A program made the translations under genes and the position numbers. The notes under the pieces were generated by a model. It worked only from the letters and a program-made list of their open reading frames with translations, was not told the origin of the DNA and ran no database searches. From NCBI RefSeq assembly GCF_009907385.1, contig NZ_JAAATR010000031.1, positions 49,554-113,553 on the forward strand: DNA of 64,000 nt, in the 5' to 3' direction. The stretch comes from Atlantibacter hermannii. Its GTDB lineage: Bacteria; Pseudomonadota; Gammaproteobacteria; Enterobacterales; Enterobacteriaceae. Shown one piece after another: positions 17,472 to 26,743 of the stretch; the first letter of the stretch is position 1; each line of letters starts with the position of its first letter.

Positions 17472-19640
17472 ATGGAAAAAATCATTTCTGTGTGCCCGTA
17501 CTGCGGTGCAGGGTGCAAACTCAATTTGTGTGTGGAAAACGGCAAGATTGTCCGCGCTGAAGCGGCAAACGGTGTCACCAACCAGAACGAACTCTGCCTG
17601 AAAGGCTATTACGGTTGGGATTTTCTCAACGACACCCGGCTGCTGACGCCACGCCTGCAGCAACCCATGATTCGTCGCCAGAAAGGCGGACCATTTGAAG
17701 TGGTCTCCTGGGAGGAGGCGATCCGTTTTACCGCGTCCCGCTTGCAGGCGATTAAGGCCAAATACGGCCCGAAATCGATCATGCTCACCGGATCGTCACG
17801 CGGCACCGGAAATGAAACCAACTACGTGATGCAGAAGTTCGCGCGCGGCGTGATTGGCAATAACAATATCGACTGCTGCGCCAGAGTGTGCCACGGCCCG
17901 TCCGTGGCCGGGCTGCGCCAGACGCTCGGCAATGGCGCGATGAGCAACTCGATTTCCGATATCGAAAACTCAGCGTGCCTGCTGGTATTTGGCTACAACT
18001 GCGCCGATTCGCATCCTATCGTGGCCAGACGCGTGGTGAAAGCCAAAGAGAGGGGCGCGAAAATCATCGTCTGCGATCCGCGTAAAATCGAAACCGCGCG
18101 CATCGCCGATCAGCACCTGCAAATGAAAAACGGCAGCAATATGGCGCTGGTTAACGCCTTTGCCCATGTCCTGATCGAAGAAGATCTCTATGACAAAGCT
18201 TACGTTGCCAACTTCACTGAAGGCTTTGAGGCATACCGCGACATCGTGGCGGATTACAGCCCGGAAGCGGTAGAAGAGCTGGTCGGCGTCCCTGCTCAGG
18301 CGATCCGCCAGGCGATGCGCACTTACGCCGCCGCGCCGTCCGCCACCATTATGTGGGGCATGGGCGTGACGCAGTTTGGTCAGGCGGTTGATGTGGTGAA
18401 AGGGCTGTCGGGTCTGGCGCTGCTCACCGGGAATCTGGGCCGTCCGAACGTGGGCGTCGGGCCGGTAAGGGGGCAAAACAACGTGCAGGGCGCTTGCGAT
18501 ATGGGCGCGCTGCCGGATCTGTTTCCGGGTTACCAGTCGGTAAGCGATCCGGCGGTACGGGAGAAATTCGCCAACGCCTGGCGTATCGATCCACAAACGC
18601 TCGATCCGGAACCGGGCTATCGCATCACCGAAGTGCCGCACCTGGCGATGGAAGGCAAAGTCAAAGCCTATTACATCATGGGCGAAGATCCGCTTCAGAC
18701 CGAGGCGGATTTAGGGCTGGTGCGCCGTGGGTTTGACGCGCTGGAATTCGTGGTGGTTCAGGACATCTTTATGACCCAAACCGCCGAGCAGGCGGACGTG
18801 ATCCTGCCCGCCACCAGCTGGGGCGAGCATGGCGGCGTCTTCTCCTGCGCTGACCGCGGTTTTCAGCGTTTTGAAAAAGCCATCGAAGCCAAAGGGAACG
18901 TCAAACGCGACTGGGAGATCATCAGCCTGATCTCCACCGCCATGGGCTACCCGATGAAGTATGAAAATAACGAGGCCATCTGGAACGAGCTGCGTGAGCT
19001 GTGCCCGCTCTATTACGGCGTGACGTGGGAGAAAATGGCCGGGCTGGGCCACGTGCAGTGGCCGTGCCCGACGCTGGAACACCCCGGTACGCCGTATCTC
19101 TATAAGGACAATAAGTTCGCCACGCCGAGCGGCAAGGGGCAGCTGTTCGCCACCGCCTGGCGCGCCCCGGCGGAAATTCCTGATGAAAGCTACCCGCTGG
19201 TGCTGTGTACCGTGCGTGAAGTCGGCCACTACAGCTGCCGCTCGATGACCGGCAACTGCCGGGCGCTGGTGACGCTGGCGGATGAACCGGGCTTTGTGCA
19301 GATGCATCCGGACGATGCCCGCCAACTCGGCGTCGCCAACCAGGCGCTGGTGTGGGTGATGTCGCGACGCGGCAAGGTGATTTCACGCTGTAATTACAAC
19401 GAGCGCGTTAACCGTGGCGCGGTGTACATGACTTACCAGTGGTGGATTGGCGCCTGTAACGAGTTAACCCAGGACAACCTCGACCCCACGTCAAAAACGC
19501 CGGAAACCAAATACTGCGCGGCGCGGGTGGAAGCGATTGAGGATCAGAAATGGGCCGAGAACTTTGCCAGCCAGTCGTACAACGAGATGAAAGCCCGCTT
19601 GCGTCAGCACGTTGACGGCGCGGCGCGGGCCATCGCGTAA
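17472..19640 (+). CDS. fdhF: Formate dehydrogenase H, cysteine (selenium-free) form
   Basis: A 722-residue molybdopterin enzyme oxidising formate to CO2. The N-terminal [4Fe-4S] ligands are Cys8, Cys11, Cys15 and Cys42, with Lys44 next to the cluster. The residue equivalent to selenocysteine 140 of E. coli FdhF is Cys140, encoded by TGC at 17889-17891 within CCARVCHGPSVAG; the adjacent His141 is conserved. The enzyme would therefore not need selenium and should be slower than the Sec form. It lies directly after hydN, 28 bp apart, under the sigma-54 promoter at 16807. A second paralogue with TGA at this codon is at 54100-56247. Confidence 0.95.
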   Translation: MEKIISVCPYCGAGCKLNLCVENGKIVRAEAANGVTNQNELCLKGYYGWDFLNDTRLLTPRLQQPMIRRQKGGPFEVVSWEEAIRFTASRLQAIKAKYGPKSIMLTGSSRGTGNETNYVMQKFARGVIGNNNIDCCARVCHGPSVAGLRQTLGNGAMSNSISDIENSACLLVFGYNCADSHPIVARRVVKAKERGAKIIVCDPRKIETARIADQHLQMKNGSNMALVNAFAHVLIEEDLYDKAYVANFTEGFEAYRDIVADYSPEAVEELVGVPAQAIRQAMRTYAAAPSATIMWGMGVTQFGQAVDVVKGLSGLALLTGNLGRPNVGVGPVRGQNNVQGACDMGALPDLFPGYQSVSDPAVREKFANAWRIDPQTLDPEPGYRITEVPHLAMEGKVKAYYIMGEDPLQTEADLGLVRRGFDALEFVVVQDIFMTQTAEQADVILPATSWGEHGGVFSCADRGFQRFEKAIEAKGNVKRDWEIISLISTAMGYPMKYENNEAIWNELRELCPLYYGVTWEKMAGLGHVQWPCPTLEHPGTPYLYKDNKFATPSGKGQLFATAWRAPAEIPDESYPLVLCTVREVGHYSCRSMTGNCRALVTLADEPGFVQMHPDDARQLGVANQALVWVMSRRGKVISRCNYNERVNRGAVYMTYQWWIGACNELTQDNLDPTSKTPETKYCAARVEAIEDQKWAENFASQSYNEMKARLRQHVDGAARAIA

Positions 19641-19654
19641 TTGAGGTGAATAAA

Positions 19655-19676
19655 AAGGCGGACTGCGGTCCGCCTT
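19655..19676. terminator. Bidirectional terminator between fdhF and fucO
   Basis: AAGGCGGAC and GTCCGCCTT form a perfect 9-bp stem with a TGCG loop, flanked by AAAA on the left and TTGTTGTTGT on the right. It lies between converging genes. Confidence 0.8.
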
Positions 19677-19683
19677 GTTGTTG

Positions 19684-20832
19684 TCAGAACGCGCCGTGGT
19701 ACAGGGCGACGATATCATCGAGAGTGGCTTCACGCGGATTGCCGCCGGTGCAGACATCCGCCAGCGCGGCCTGGGCCAGCTCGGCCACATCCTGTTCACG
19801 CGCGCCGACATCGCGCAGCGAGGCCGGAATACCCACATCGCGGTTGAGCGCTTCTACCGCGCCGATAGCCGCTTCCCGCGCCTGCGCAATACTCATGCCC
19901 TGCACGTCCACGCCCATCGCCTGCGCAATGGCACGATACTTCTCGCCGGTATAATCGGCGTTGTAGCGCATCACATGCGGCAACAGTATGGCGTTCGCCA
20001 CGCCGTGCGGAGTGTCGTAAAACGCGCCCAGCGGGTGCGCCATGCCGTGTACCAGCCCTAAGCCGACGTTTGAAAAGCCCATCCCGGCGATGTATTGCCC
20101 GAGCGCCATATCCTCCACCGCCGCGGATTCACCCGCGACCGACTGGCGCAGGGAACGGCCAATAATTTCGATGGCTTTCAGATGCAGTGTATCGGTCAAC
20201 TCCCACGCGCCGCGGGTGATATAGCCCTCGATGGCGTGGGTCAGCGCGTCCACGCCGGTCGCGGCTTTCAGCGCGGCGGGCATGCCGTCCATCATATCGG
20301 CGTCAATAAACGCCGCCAGCGGGATGTCATGAGGATCGACACAGACAAATTTACGGCGGTTTTCTTCGTCGGTGATCACGTAGTTAATGGTAACTTCGGC
20401 AGCGGTTCCGGCGGTGGTGGGAATAGCGAAAATCGGCACGCTGGGATTGCGGGTAGGAGCGACGCCTTCCAGACTGCGCACATCCTCATATTCCGGGTTG
20501 GCGATAATAATGCCGATGGCTTTGCAGGTATCCTGCGGGGAGCCGCCGCCCAGCGCGATAAGGTAATCCGCGCCGCTCTGGCGGAACGCCGCCAGGCCCT
20601 GCTGCACGACCTTAATCGTGGGGTTGGGCACCACATCGGCAAAGATTTGGTATTCAAGACCTGCGCTGTCGAGCTTGTCGGTAAGTTTCGCCGCCAGACC
20701 GCAGGCAACCAGCGTTTTGTCGGTGACAATTAACGCTTTGCGATAATCCCGACGCTTCACCTCGTCCGGAAGCGCATTCACCGCGCCACGTCCAAACCAT
20801 GACGTCTCATTAAGAATCATTCTGTTAGCCAT
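19684..20832 (-). CDS. fucO: Lactaldehyde reductase FucO
   Basis: A 382-residue iron-dependent group III alcohol dehydrogenase that reduces L-lactaldehyde from fucose (or rhamnose) to L-1,2-propanediol with NADH during anaerobic growth. The cofactor loop GGGSPQDTCKAIG near residue 97 and the metal-binding HGMAHPLGAFYDTPHGVAN segment near residue 263 are conserved. ATG 20832 gives the E. coli start MANRMILNET and follows GGAG at 8 nt; a longer reading overlapping the fucA end is unlikely. Last gene of the minus-strand fuc operon. Confidence 0.96.
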   Translation of the reverse strand: MANRMILNETSWFGRGAVNALPDEVKRRDYRKALIVTDKTLVACGLAAKLTDKLDSAGLEYQIFADVVPNPTIKVVQQGLAAFRQSGADYLIALGGGSPQDTCKAIGIIIANPEYEDVRSLEGVAPTRNPSVPIFAIPTTAGTAAEVTINYVITDEENRRKFVCVDPHDIPLAAFIDADMMDGMPAALKAATGVDALTHAIEGYITRGAWELTDTLHLKAIEIIGRSLRQSVAGESAAVEDMALGQYIAGMGFSNVGLGLVHGMAHPLGAFYDTPHGVANAILLPHVMRYNADYTGEKYRAIAQAMGVDVQGMSIAQAREAAIGAVEALNRDVGIPASLRDVGAREQDVAELAQAALADVCTGGNPREATLDDIVALYHGAF

Positions 20833-20872
20833 AACGTTTGCTCCTGATGAATTATGCCTGTAACCGGGCTCG

Positions 20873-21520
20873 CTACGCTTCGACCCGCAGGCCATAGGTT
20901 TTAAATTTCTCCAACACTATGGCGATTTCTTCATCATCCAGTACCGGGACCGGATCAACGATGGCTAAAGTCGTCAGATAAAGCCGCGCCAGCACTTCCA
21001 CTTCATGGGCCAGCCACAGCGCTTTATCGAGATTCTCTTCGCAGGCAATCAGCCCGTGGTGTTGTAACAGCGTGGCTTTGCGATCTTTTATCGCCTCCGC
21101 CACGTATTCAGAGAGTTTGCGCGTGCCAAAGGTGGCGTAGGGCGCGCAGGGGATCGAGTTACCGCCCGCTGCGGCGATCATGTAATGAATGGCGGGGATC
21201 GGGCGATTTAAAATCGAGACCGCCGTGCAGTTCACCGCGTGGTTATGCACCACTGCATTCGCATCTGCACGGGTCTGGTACACCACCTGGTGAAAGCGCC
21301 ATTCGCTGGAGGGCAATTTGCCCTCTTCATGACGGCCTTCGGCATCGACAAAAACAATGCTCTGTTCAGTCAATTTCTCGTAAGGAATACCGGTAGGGGT
21401 AATTAACATGCCGTCGCGATAGCGCACGCTGACGTTTCCCGCTGTGCCCTGATTTAATCCAAGGCGCGTCATTTCAAGACAGGTATCAATAATTCCACGG
21501 GCCAGTTTTTCACGTTCCAT
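20873..21520 (-). CDS. fucA: L-fuculose-1-phosphate aldolase FucA
   Basis: A 215-residue class II zinc aldolase, identical in length to E. coli FucA. It splits L-fuculose-1-phosphate into dihydroxyacetone phosphate and L-lactaldehyde. The zinc ligands His92, His94 and His155 and the catalytic Glu73 are at the E. coli positions (SSEWRFH, VVHNHAV, LLQHHGL). It lies 40 bp upstream of fucO, whose enzyme takes its lactaldehyde product. Confidence 0.97.
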   Translation of the reverse strand: MEREKLARGIIDTCLEMTRLGLNQGTAGNVSVRYRDGMLITPTGIPYEKLTEQSIVFVDAEGRHEEGKLPSSEWRFHQVVYQTRADANAVVHNHAVNCTAVSILNRPIPAIHYMIAAAGGNSIPCAPYATFGTRKLSEYVAEAIKDRKATLLQHHGLIACEENLDKALWLAHEVEVLARLYLTTLAIVDPVPVLDDEEIAIVLEKFKTYGLRVEA

Positions 21521-21567
21521 TTCTCTTCTCCGAATCGGTAAAATATTAATTTGGCTAAGGGGAGCCG

Positions 21568-21591
21568 GGCAAAGCCCTGAACGGCTTTGCC
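21568..21591. repeat. Stem-loop between the LacI regulator and fucA
   Basis: GGCAAAGCC and GGCTTTGCC pair perfectly around a 6-nt loop. No T-run follows on the minus strand, so it is more likely an intercistronic mRNA stem than a terminator. Confidence 0.5.
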
Positions 21592-21624
21592 TGAAGTGTT
21601 ATCAGCGATGTTTTTTTTAATGTG

Positions 21625-22611
21625 TTATTGGCGCTTAATTAATTTCATCGTCACCTGTTCAGTGCGTTTGACCGGCGTGCCGTCAATCGCCTGCTGCATT
21701 AAATCGAAGGCTTTTTCCGCCCAGCTGTCTTCATCCTGCTGCATTGACCAGACGTTATTGGATAAAAATCCCAGCATCGGATGTTCGTCAAAGGTGCCGA
21801 TATTAATATCCGGCGGAATGCCGCCGCACTGTTCGCGCAGCTCTTTAATCGCCCCTTCCAGCACCGGCAGCGACGAGGCGATAAACGCTTTCGGCACGCC
21901 GTGTTCGGCGATTAAGTTTCTCATCATCTGTGCGCCGCCCGCCGGGGTATTGTAGGGATCCTCCGCCACCCACGACGACGCCAGCGGGTGCTGTTTAACG
22001 GCATGTAAATAGCCGGCTAAACGGTCATGAATACTCGGCAGTTGTTTATCGCCCACTAAAAACCACAGCGGCGCCTGGCGGGCGTTAAGCATGGCGTCGG
22101 TCAGCGTCACGCCTCCGGCGAAGTTATTACTTTCCACCAGCGCGTTGTCGGTGAATTTAAAATCGCGGTCCAGTAACACCAGCGGTTTTTTCACCTGGCG
22201 CAAATGGTGCTGCTGGTTTTCCAGGGTGGCTGGCGCAATAAACAACCCATCCACATTGCGGGCGATTAACGCTTTCACCAGCTTATTTTCGTAATCCACG
22301 TCGTTATAAGTACAGCTGATCATCAACTGGTATCCCGAACGTCGGCAGCGCAGCTCTAATTTTTCGGCGAGGGTGGCGAAAAATACGTTCGAAATACAGG
22401 GAATGATTAAACCCAGCGTTTCCGTTTTATTTAATTTAAGGCTCCGGGCGGAATGGTTAATGGTGTAGCCATAACGCTCGACATATTCGTTAATTCTGGC
22501 CTGTGTTTTTAAACTGATGCGATACTGTTCCGCTTTCCCGCTTAACACTAACCGGACGGTGGTGACTGACAAATGAAGATCGGTCGCAATCTGTTCTACG
22601 GTTTTGGCCAT
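21625..22611 (-). CDS. LacI-family regulator of the fucose locus
   Basis: A 328-residue LacI/GalR-type regulator. The N-terminal helix-turn-helix reads VEQIATDLHLSVTTVRLVLSGKAEQYRIS, followed by the hinge and a periplasmic-binding-protein-like sensor from about residue 60. It lies in the same minus-strand transcript as the ABC importer, fucA and fucO, so the ligand is presumably L-fucose or an intermediate. Likely operators are the two GCTAA-N6-TTAGC palindromes in the divergent region at 26396 and 26636. E. coli uses the unrelated DeoR-type FucR instead. The exact ligand is inferred. Confidence 0.85.
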   Translation of the reverse strand: MAKTVEQIATDLHLSVTTVRLVLSGKAEQYRISLKTQARINEYVERYGYTINHSARSLKLNKTETLGLIIPCISNVFFATLAEKLELRCRRSGYQLMISCTYNDVDYENKLVKALIARNVDGLFIAPATLENQQHHLRQVKKPLVLLDRDFKFTDNALVESNNFAGGVTLTDAMLNARQAPLWFLVGDKQLPSIHDRLAGYLHAVKQHPLASSWVAEDPYNTPAGGAQMMRNLIAEHGVPKAFIASSLPVLEGAIKELREQCGGIPPDINIGTFDEHPMLGFLSNNVWSMQQDEDSWAEKAFDLMQQAIDGTPVKRTEQVTMKLIKRQ

Positions 22612-22710
22612 CTGCCTTTTTCCCTTATGATGACGAAAGGCTTATTATAATCACACACCGGTGATTCCCCTGGACGACCATTACGATATTTGCCCGTTGC
22701 TCAGCGAGAT

Positions 22711-22734
22711 GCTGCCGCCCCGCAGGGCGGCAGC
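22711..22734. repeat. Strong stem-loop downstream of the fucose binding-protein gene
   Basis: GCTGCCGCCC and GGGCGGCAGC pair perfectly (10 bp) around a CGCA tetraloop, starting 8 bp after the binding-protein stop. There is no T-run. This probably protects the upstream binding-protein mRNA from 3' exonucleases and lowers downstream expression. A comparable stem follows the second binding-protein gene at 50587. Confidence 0.7.
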
Positions 22735-22741
22735 GGCAGGA

Positions 22742-23695
22742 TTACTTTTTCTTACCGAACGGGTGCAGCAGTTTATCCACCGCCGGGTCGTCAATGTTCT
22801 CCATGCTGACATACTTAACGGGGATATCGATGACTTTTTCTACCGTTTTACCGTTAATGGCGTCATCCAGCGCTTTAATGCCCTGATAACCGATCTGATA
22901 CGCGTCCTGCACCACAAATCCCTGCAGTACGCCCGCGCGCAGGAAGCCGATAATCGCTTCGGTGCTGTCAAAGCCGATGACTTTCACTTTGCCTTTAATA
23001 CCGAGGCTGTCCACCGCGTTAGCCACGCCCAGCGTCGCCCCTTCGTTGGTGGCGTAGATCCCGGCTAAATCCGGGTTGGCCTGCACCATATCGGTGGTTT
23101 TATCCATCGCTTTTTGCGGGTCGCCATCGCTGTACTGCACCGGCAAGACGGTGATATCCGGGTACTTCTCTTTCATCTGTTTAGTGAAGCCTTCGGATCG
23201 TTCAATCGCCGAACTGGTGCCCGCCACGTGAGCGATCACGCCCACTTTGCCTTTGTTGCCGATAGCGGCGGCCAGCGCATCCGCCGCCTGCGCCCCGGCT
23301 TTCACGTTGTTGGTGGCGACAAAGCTCGCCGGAATGTCGGAATTTACGCCGGAATCGAAGGTGACCACTTTGATGCCGCGGCTGTTGGCGCTCTCAACCA
23401 GCGGTGCCAGCGCGTTGGCGTCCAGGGCGGCAAGCAAAATCCCGTCCGGTTTTTTCGCCATGGTATTTTCCAGCAGCTGGATTTGCTCGGCGATTTGGGT
23501 TTCATCCGCCGGGCCGACAAAACTGGTGCTCACCCCCAGCTCTTTGGCGGCGGCTTCGGTGCCCATCTTCACGGTCTGGAAAAACTCATGCTGATAACCC
23601 TTGCTGACGACCGGCAGGGTGAGGTTTTTCGCCCATGCGGGGCTGGCCAGCACCGCCGCCATCGCTAACGCACTCAACAGGAACTTGGTTTTCAT
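22742..23695 (-). CDS. Sugar ABC transporter substrate-binding protein, probably for L-fucose
   Basis: A 317-residue periplasmic binding protein of the RbsB cluster (type 1 fold). The signal peptide MKTKFLLSALAMAAVLASPAWA should be cleaved before KNLTLPVV. Family motifs are QIQLLENTMAKKPDGILLAALD near residue 70 and DFDSG-like and GFDSTEAI segments later. Genes for a permease and ATPase lie upstream in the same transcript. Specificity for L-fucose is inferred from its position between fuc genes and the absence of fucP. Confidence 0.88.
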   Translation of the reverse strand: MKTKFLLSALAMAAVLASPAWAKNLTLPVVSKGYQHEFFQTVKMGTEAAAKELGVSTSFVGPADETQIAEQIQLLENTMAKKPDGILLAALDANALAPLVESANSRGIKVVTFDSGVNSDIPASFVATNNVKAGAQAADALAAAIGNKGKVGVIAHVAGTSSAIERSEGFTKQMKEKYPDITVLPVQYSDGDPQKAMDKTTDMVQANPDLAGIYATNEGATLGVANAVDSLGIKGKVKVIGFDSTEAIIGFLRAGVLQGFVVQDAYQIGYQGIKALDDAINGKTVEKVIDIPVKYVSMENIDDPAVDKLLHPFGKKK

Positions 23696-23759
23696 AGGAC
23701 TGACTCCGTTTCTTATTAGGTTTGGTACAGGGGAAGATCCACATCGCTACAACGGATCG

Positions 23760-24743
23760 CTAACGCATTTTTTTGCGCAACGTGTCGAGATACACCGCAG
23801 CCACCACCACCACGCCCATGGCGACCATTTGCCAGAACTGCGAGACGCCCATCAGGTTGAGGCCGTTTTTCAGCACGCTCATAATGAATGCGCCGATAAT
23901 GGTGCCGCCAATCGTGCCCACGCCGCCCATCAGGCTGGTGCCGCCAATCACCACTGCGGCGATGGCTTCCAGCTCATAACCCACGCCGACGGTTGGCTGC
24001 CCGGAGTTGAGGCGTGACGCCAGAATGACCCCGGCGATCCCGGTGAGCAGCCCGCAGAAGGCGTAGACAAAAATCTTCACCCGCTGCACTTTAATGCCCG
24101 ACAGGTGCGCGGCCACTTCGTTGCTGCCCACGGCGTAGACATAGCGGCCAATCACCGTTTTCTTGAGGATGTAAGCGGCGATGGCGGCGATAATCGCCAG
24201 GTAAAACACCGGGTAGGGGAGGACGTCGAATAAACGTCCCTGCGCCAGCAGTTTGAAGGTGGGATAATCCGAGAAGTAAATGGCGCGCCCGTCGGTCATC
24301 ACCATGTTGATGCCGCGCACCGACATCATCAGGCCCAGCGTGGCGATAAACGGCGGAATAGTCGCGCGCGTGACCAGCAGGCCGTTGACGCAGCCGCACA
24401 GGCCGCCCGCCACCATACCGGCAATCACGCAGACAATCAGCGGCATGCTGTACGATGCGCACAGGCCCACCACCACCCCGGAAAACGCCACCACCGACCC
24501 CAGCGACAGGTCGATCCCGGCGGTGATAATCACGTAGGTCACGCCAATCGCCATGATGCCAATCACCGAGGTTTGCAGGGCGATGGTCATAATATTTTCG
24601 GTATTAAAGAAAAACGGCGAACTGAAGCTAAAAAAGAGCACCAGTAAAACCAGGCTTAATAACGGCGCCAGGCGCATGAGCAGGGCTTTATTAATTTTTC
24701 CTGATTTCACCGGCTGGCTGGAGGGCGTTAATGAGTCAGTCAT
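23760..24743 (-). CDS. Sugar ABC transporter permease, RbsC type
   Basis: A 327-residue inner-membrane permease of the RbsC/AraH family with about eight to ten hydrophobic helices. Family signatures are TAGIDLSLGSVVAFSGVV near residue 70 and the GGTSLMGGVGTIGGTIIGAF segment near residue 265. It would form the homodimeric channel for the RbsB-like binding protein encoded 65 bp downstream. The start lies 3 bp after the ATPase stop, so it is translated with the ATPase gene. Confidence 0.9.
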   Translation of the reverse strand: MTDSLTPSSQPVKSGKINKALLMRLAPLLSLVLLVLFFSFSSPFFFNTENIMTIALQTSVIGIMAIGVTYVIITAGIDLSLGSVVAFSGVVVGLCASYSMPLIVCVIAGMVAGGLCGCVNGLLVTRATIPPFIATLGLMMSVRGINMVMTDGRAIYFSDYPTFKLLAQGRLFDVLPYPVFYLAIIAAIAAYILKKTVIGRYVYAVGSNEVAAHLSGIKVQRVKIFVYAFCGLLTGIAGVILASRLNSGQPTVGVGYELEAIAAVVIGGTSLMGGVGTIGGTIIGAFIMSVLKNGLNLMGVSQFWQMVAMGVVVVAAVYLDTLRKKMR

Positions 24744-24746
24744 GAT

Positions 24747-26246
24747 TTAATCCTCTAACGTCGCATATTTCATAATATTTTCTTGAGTGGCCGTCGCGTT
24801 ATCCAGCTCACCGGTAATACGGCCATTGCGCATCACTAATATGCGGTCGCACATGCCGAGGATTTCCGGTAATTCCGAGGAGATCATGATGATAGATTTC
24901 CCCTTTGCCACCAGGCGATTCATTAATTCATAAATTTCCAGTTTCGCGCCCACATCAATACCGCGCGTGGGTTCGTCAAAAATCAAAATATCGGTGTCTT
25001 TGCATACCCAGCGGGCGATAATTATCTTTTGCTGATTACCGCCGCTTAAATGCAGCGCAGGTTGTTGGAGATGGGGCGTTTTAATACGTAAGGCTTTGAC
25101 TAATTGCTCGCTGGTTTCCTGACACTGTTTCTCTTTAACAATCCCTAATGCACCGGAATATTCAGGGTAATTGCCGAGCATGATATTGAGCTCCACGGAT
25201 AATCCCAGCGCCAGCCCCTCTTTTTTGCGATCTTCAGTGAGATAGCCGATGCCCTGTTCAATCGCCTGATGAACATCGGTAATCACGACGGGTTTGCCGT
25301 TAAGTTTCACCTCGCCCCGATCGATTTTATCAGCGCCGAACAATGCCCTGGCAAGCTCGGTACGGCCAGCCCCCATCAGGCCGGAGAGCCCAAGAATTTC
25401 GCCGCGATACAGCGAGAAATTAATGTCGCGCAGTACGTCCTTACGGTTAAGGTTGTTCACCTCCAGCACTGTGTCGCGCCCGGTAAACGGCGGCCTGCGC
25501 GGGTAGATGTCGCCCAGTTTACGGCCCACCATCATGGCGATTAAGTCGCTGATTTGCACCGTTTCATACTCCACCGTGCCGATGTACTGCCCGTCGCGCA
25601 TGACGGTGGCGCGGTCGGCAATCAGCGCCAGCTCTTCCAGGCGGTGCGAGATATACACAATGCCAGTGCCCTGTTCTTTAAGCAGACGAGTCACGTTGAA
25701 CAGACTGTCGATTTCGCTTTCCGTCAGGGCGGCGGTGGGTTCATCCATGATTAAAATTTTCGCATTAACGGAAATGGCTTTCGCGATTTCCACCATCTGC
25801 TGCTGCGCAACCGTTAAGTCCGCTACGCGGGTTTCTGGTTTAATTTTCAAATTCAGGGTGTCAAGAATATGCTGAACTTTCTGGCGCTGGGTTTTGGTAT
25901 CCAGTTGCCAGCGATTGTGTTTACAAAATTCCCGACCAATAAAAATATTCTCTTCAACGGTTAAATCAGGAAATAAATTAAACTCCTGATGAATAATCGT
26001 GATGCCGAGCAGTTGCGCCTCCAGCGGACTGGCGAATTTAACCGATTTTCCTTCGAAAATAATTTCCCCTTCGTCGGGCTGATACACGCCGGACAAAATT
26101 TTCATTAGCGTGGATTTCCCCGCCCCGTTTTCACCCAACAGGGCGTGAACCTCACCGCGGCGTAACGTAAATCCAACATTACTCAACGCCACCACGCCGG
26201 GGAAACGCTTGGTAATATTATTCATCTGCAAAAAATTATCTGACAT
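24747..26246 (-). CDS. Sugar ABC transporter ATPase, RbsA type
   Basis: A 499-residue protein with two tandem nucleotide-binding domains. The first has Walker A GENGAGKST near residue 38, the DEPTAALTESE Walker B and a divergent signature. The second has the degenerate P-loop GLMGAGRTEL near residue 288, signature LSGGNQQK and Walker B FDEPTRGIDVG, as usual for RbsA/MglA proteins. First gene of the minus-strand fuc transcript, which runs ATPase, permease, binding protein, LacI regulator, fucA, fucO. Confidence 0.92.
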   Translation of the reverse strand: MSDNFLQMNNITKRFPGVVALSNVGFTLRRGEVHALLGENGAGKSTLMKILSGVYQPDEGEIIFEGKSVKFASPLEAQLLGITIIHQEFNLFPDLTVEENIFIGREFCKHNRWQLDTKTQRQKVQHILDTLNLKIKPETRVADLTVAQQQMVEIAKAISVNAKILIMDEPTAALTESEIDSLFNVTRLLKEQGTGIVYISHRLEELALIADRATVMRDGQYIGTVEYETVQISDLIAMMVGRKLGDIYPRRPPFTGRDTVLEVNNLNRKDVLRDINFSLYRGEILGLSGLMGAGRTELARALFGADKIDRGEVKLNGKPVVITDVHQAIEQGIGYLTEDRKKEGLALGLSVELNIMLGNYPEYSGALGIVKEKQCQETSEQLVKALRIKTPHLQQPALHLSGGNQQKIIIARWVCKDTDILIFDEPTRGIDVGAKLEIYELMNRLVAKGKSIIMISSELPEILGMCDRILVMRNGRITGELDNATATQENIMKYATLED

Positions 26247-26395
26247 GGCGTTTTCCCTTGGTTGACCAGGTGTTCGCTGTCTGTGAAAACGGGAGAGGCA
26301 AATACCTTTATGAATAACAACGGCAACGTAACGGCGTCATAAAACAGAGCCGCAGTAAATATTCCCGGCATTAATCCCGTTTTTATTTGAATATT

Positions 26396-26411
26396 GCTAA
26401 CTCGTGTTAGC
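26396..26411. promoter_or_regulatory. LacI-type operator 1 of the fucose locus
   Basis: Palindrome GCTAACTCGTGTTAGC with perfect 6-bp arms. It lies in the probable promoter of the importer operon, 240 bp from the second copy. Confidence 0.75.
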
Positions 26412-26575
26412 TTTTGCGTAGTTAAACCTATGCAATGCGCTGTTTTTCGACAAATACTTTCAATTCAAATTGTGACACCGCGCAAGAGATATGGAGTATT
26501 GGATTGAATTTATTGAATATATTATTTTTGTGCCGGATCGCATCCCCTTTTTAAAAATTACCAACGCGTTGAGTA

Positions 26576-26591
26576 CGTGAAAAACATCACA
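26576..26591. promoter_or_regulatory. Candidate CRP site upstream of fucI
   Basis: CGTGA-N6-TCACA, one mismatch from TGTGA-N6-TCACA. Its centre is about 61 bp upstream of the inferred fucI start site near 26645, a typical class I activator position. Confidence 0.6.
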
Positions 26592-26635
26592 CTTCAGGAC
26601 GAAACTCGTTGTCGATTCTAATTTTTACTCACTAT

Positions 26636-26651
26636 GCTAATTCGAGTTAGC
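26636..26651. promoter_or_regulatory. LacI-type operator 2 of the fucose locus
   Basis: GCTAATTCGAGTTAGC, 13 of 16 bases identical to operator 1. It overlaps the -10 and start region of the fucI promoter, so binding should block transcription. The outer GCTAA/TTAGC arms are kept. Confidence 0.75.
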
Positions 26652-26743
26652 AAATTTCCCCCTTCGGGCCGTTAGATGCGGCATTCCTGTCGCAGCGGTG
26701 TGGTATCGACCTGAAAACAATCTCAAAAATATGAGGAATAACA

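Larger units (their letters stand above)
26247..26743. promoter_or_regulatory. Divergent regulatory region of the fucose locus
   Basis: These 497 bp separate the importer operon from fucIKU and contain no gene. They are AT-rich and hold two LacI-type palindromes, a CRP-like site and a sigma-70-like promoter facing fucI: TTGTCG at 26609-26614, an 18-bp spacer and TATGCT at 26633-26638. The minus-strand promoter is less clear; TTGCAT on that strand lies upstream of the 26396 operator. Confidence 0.7.
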
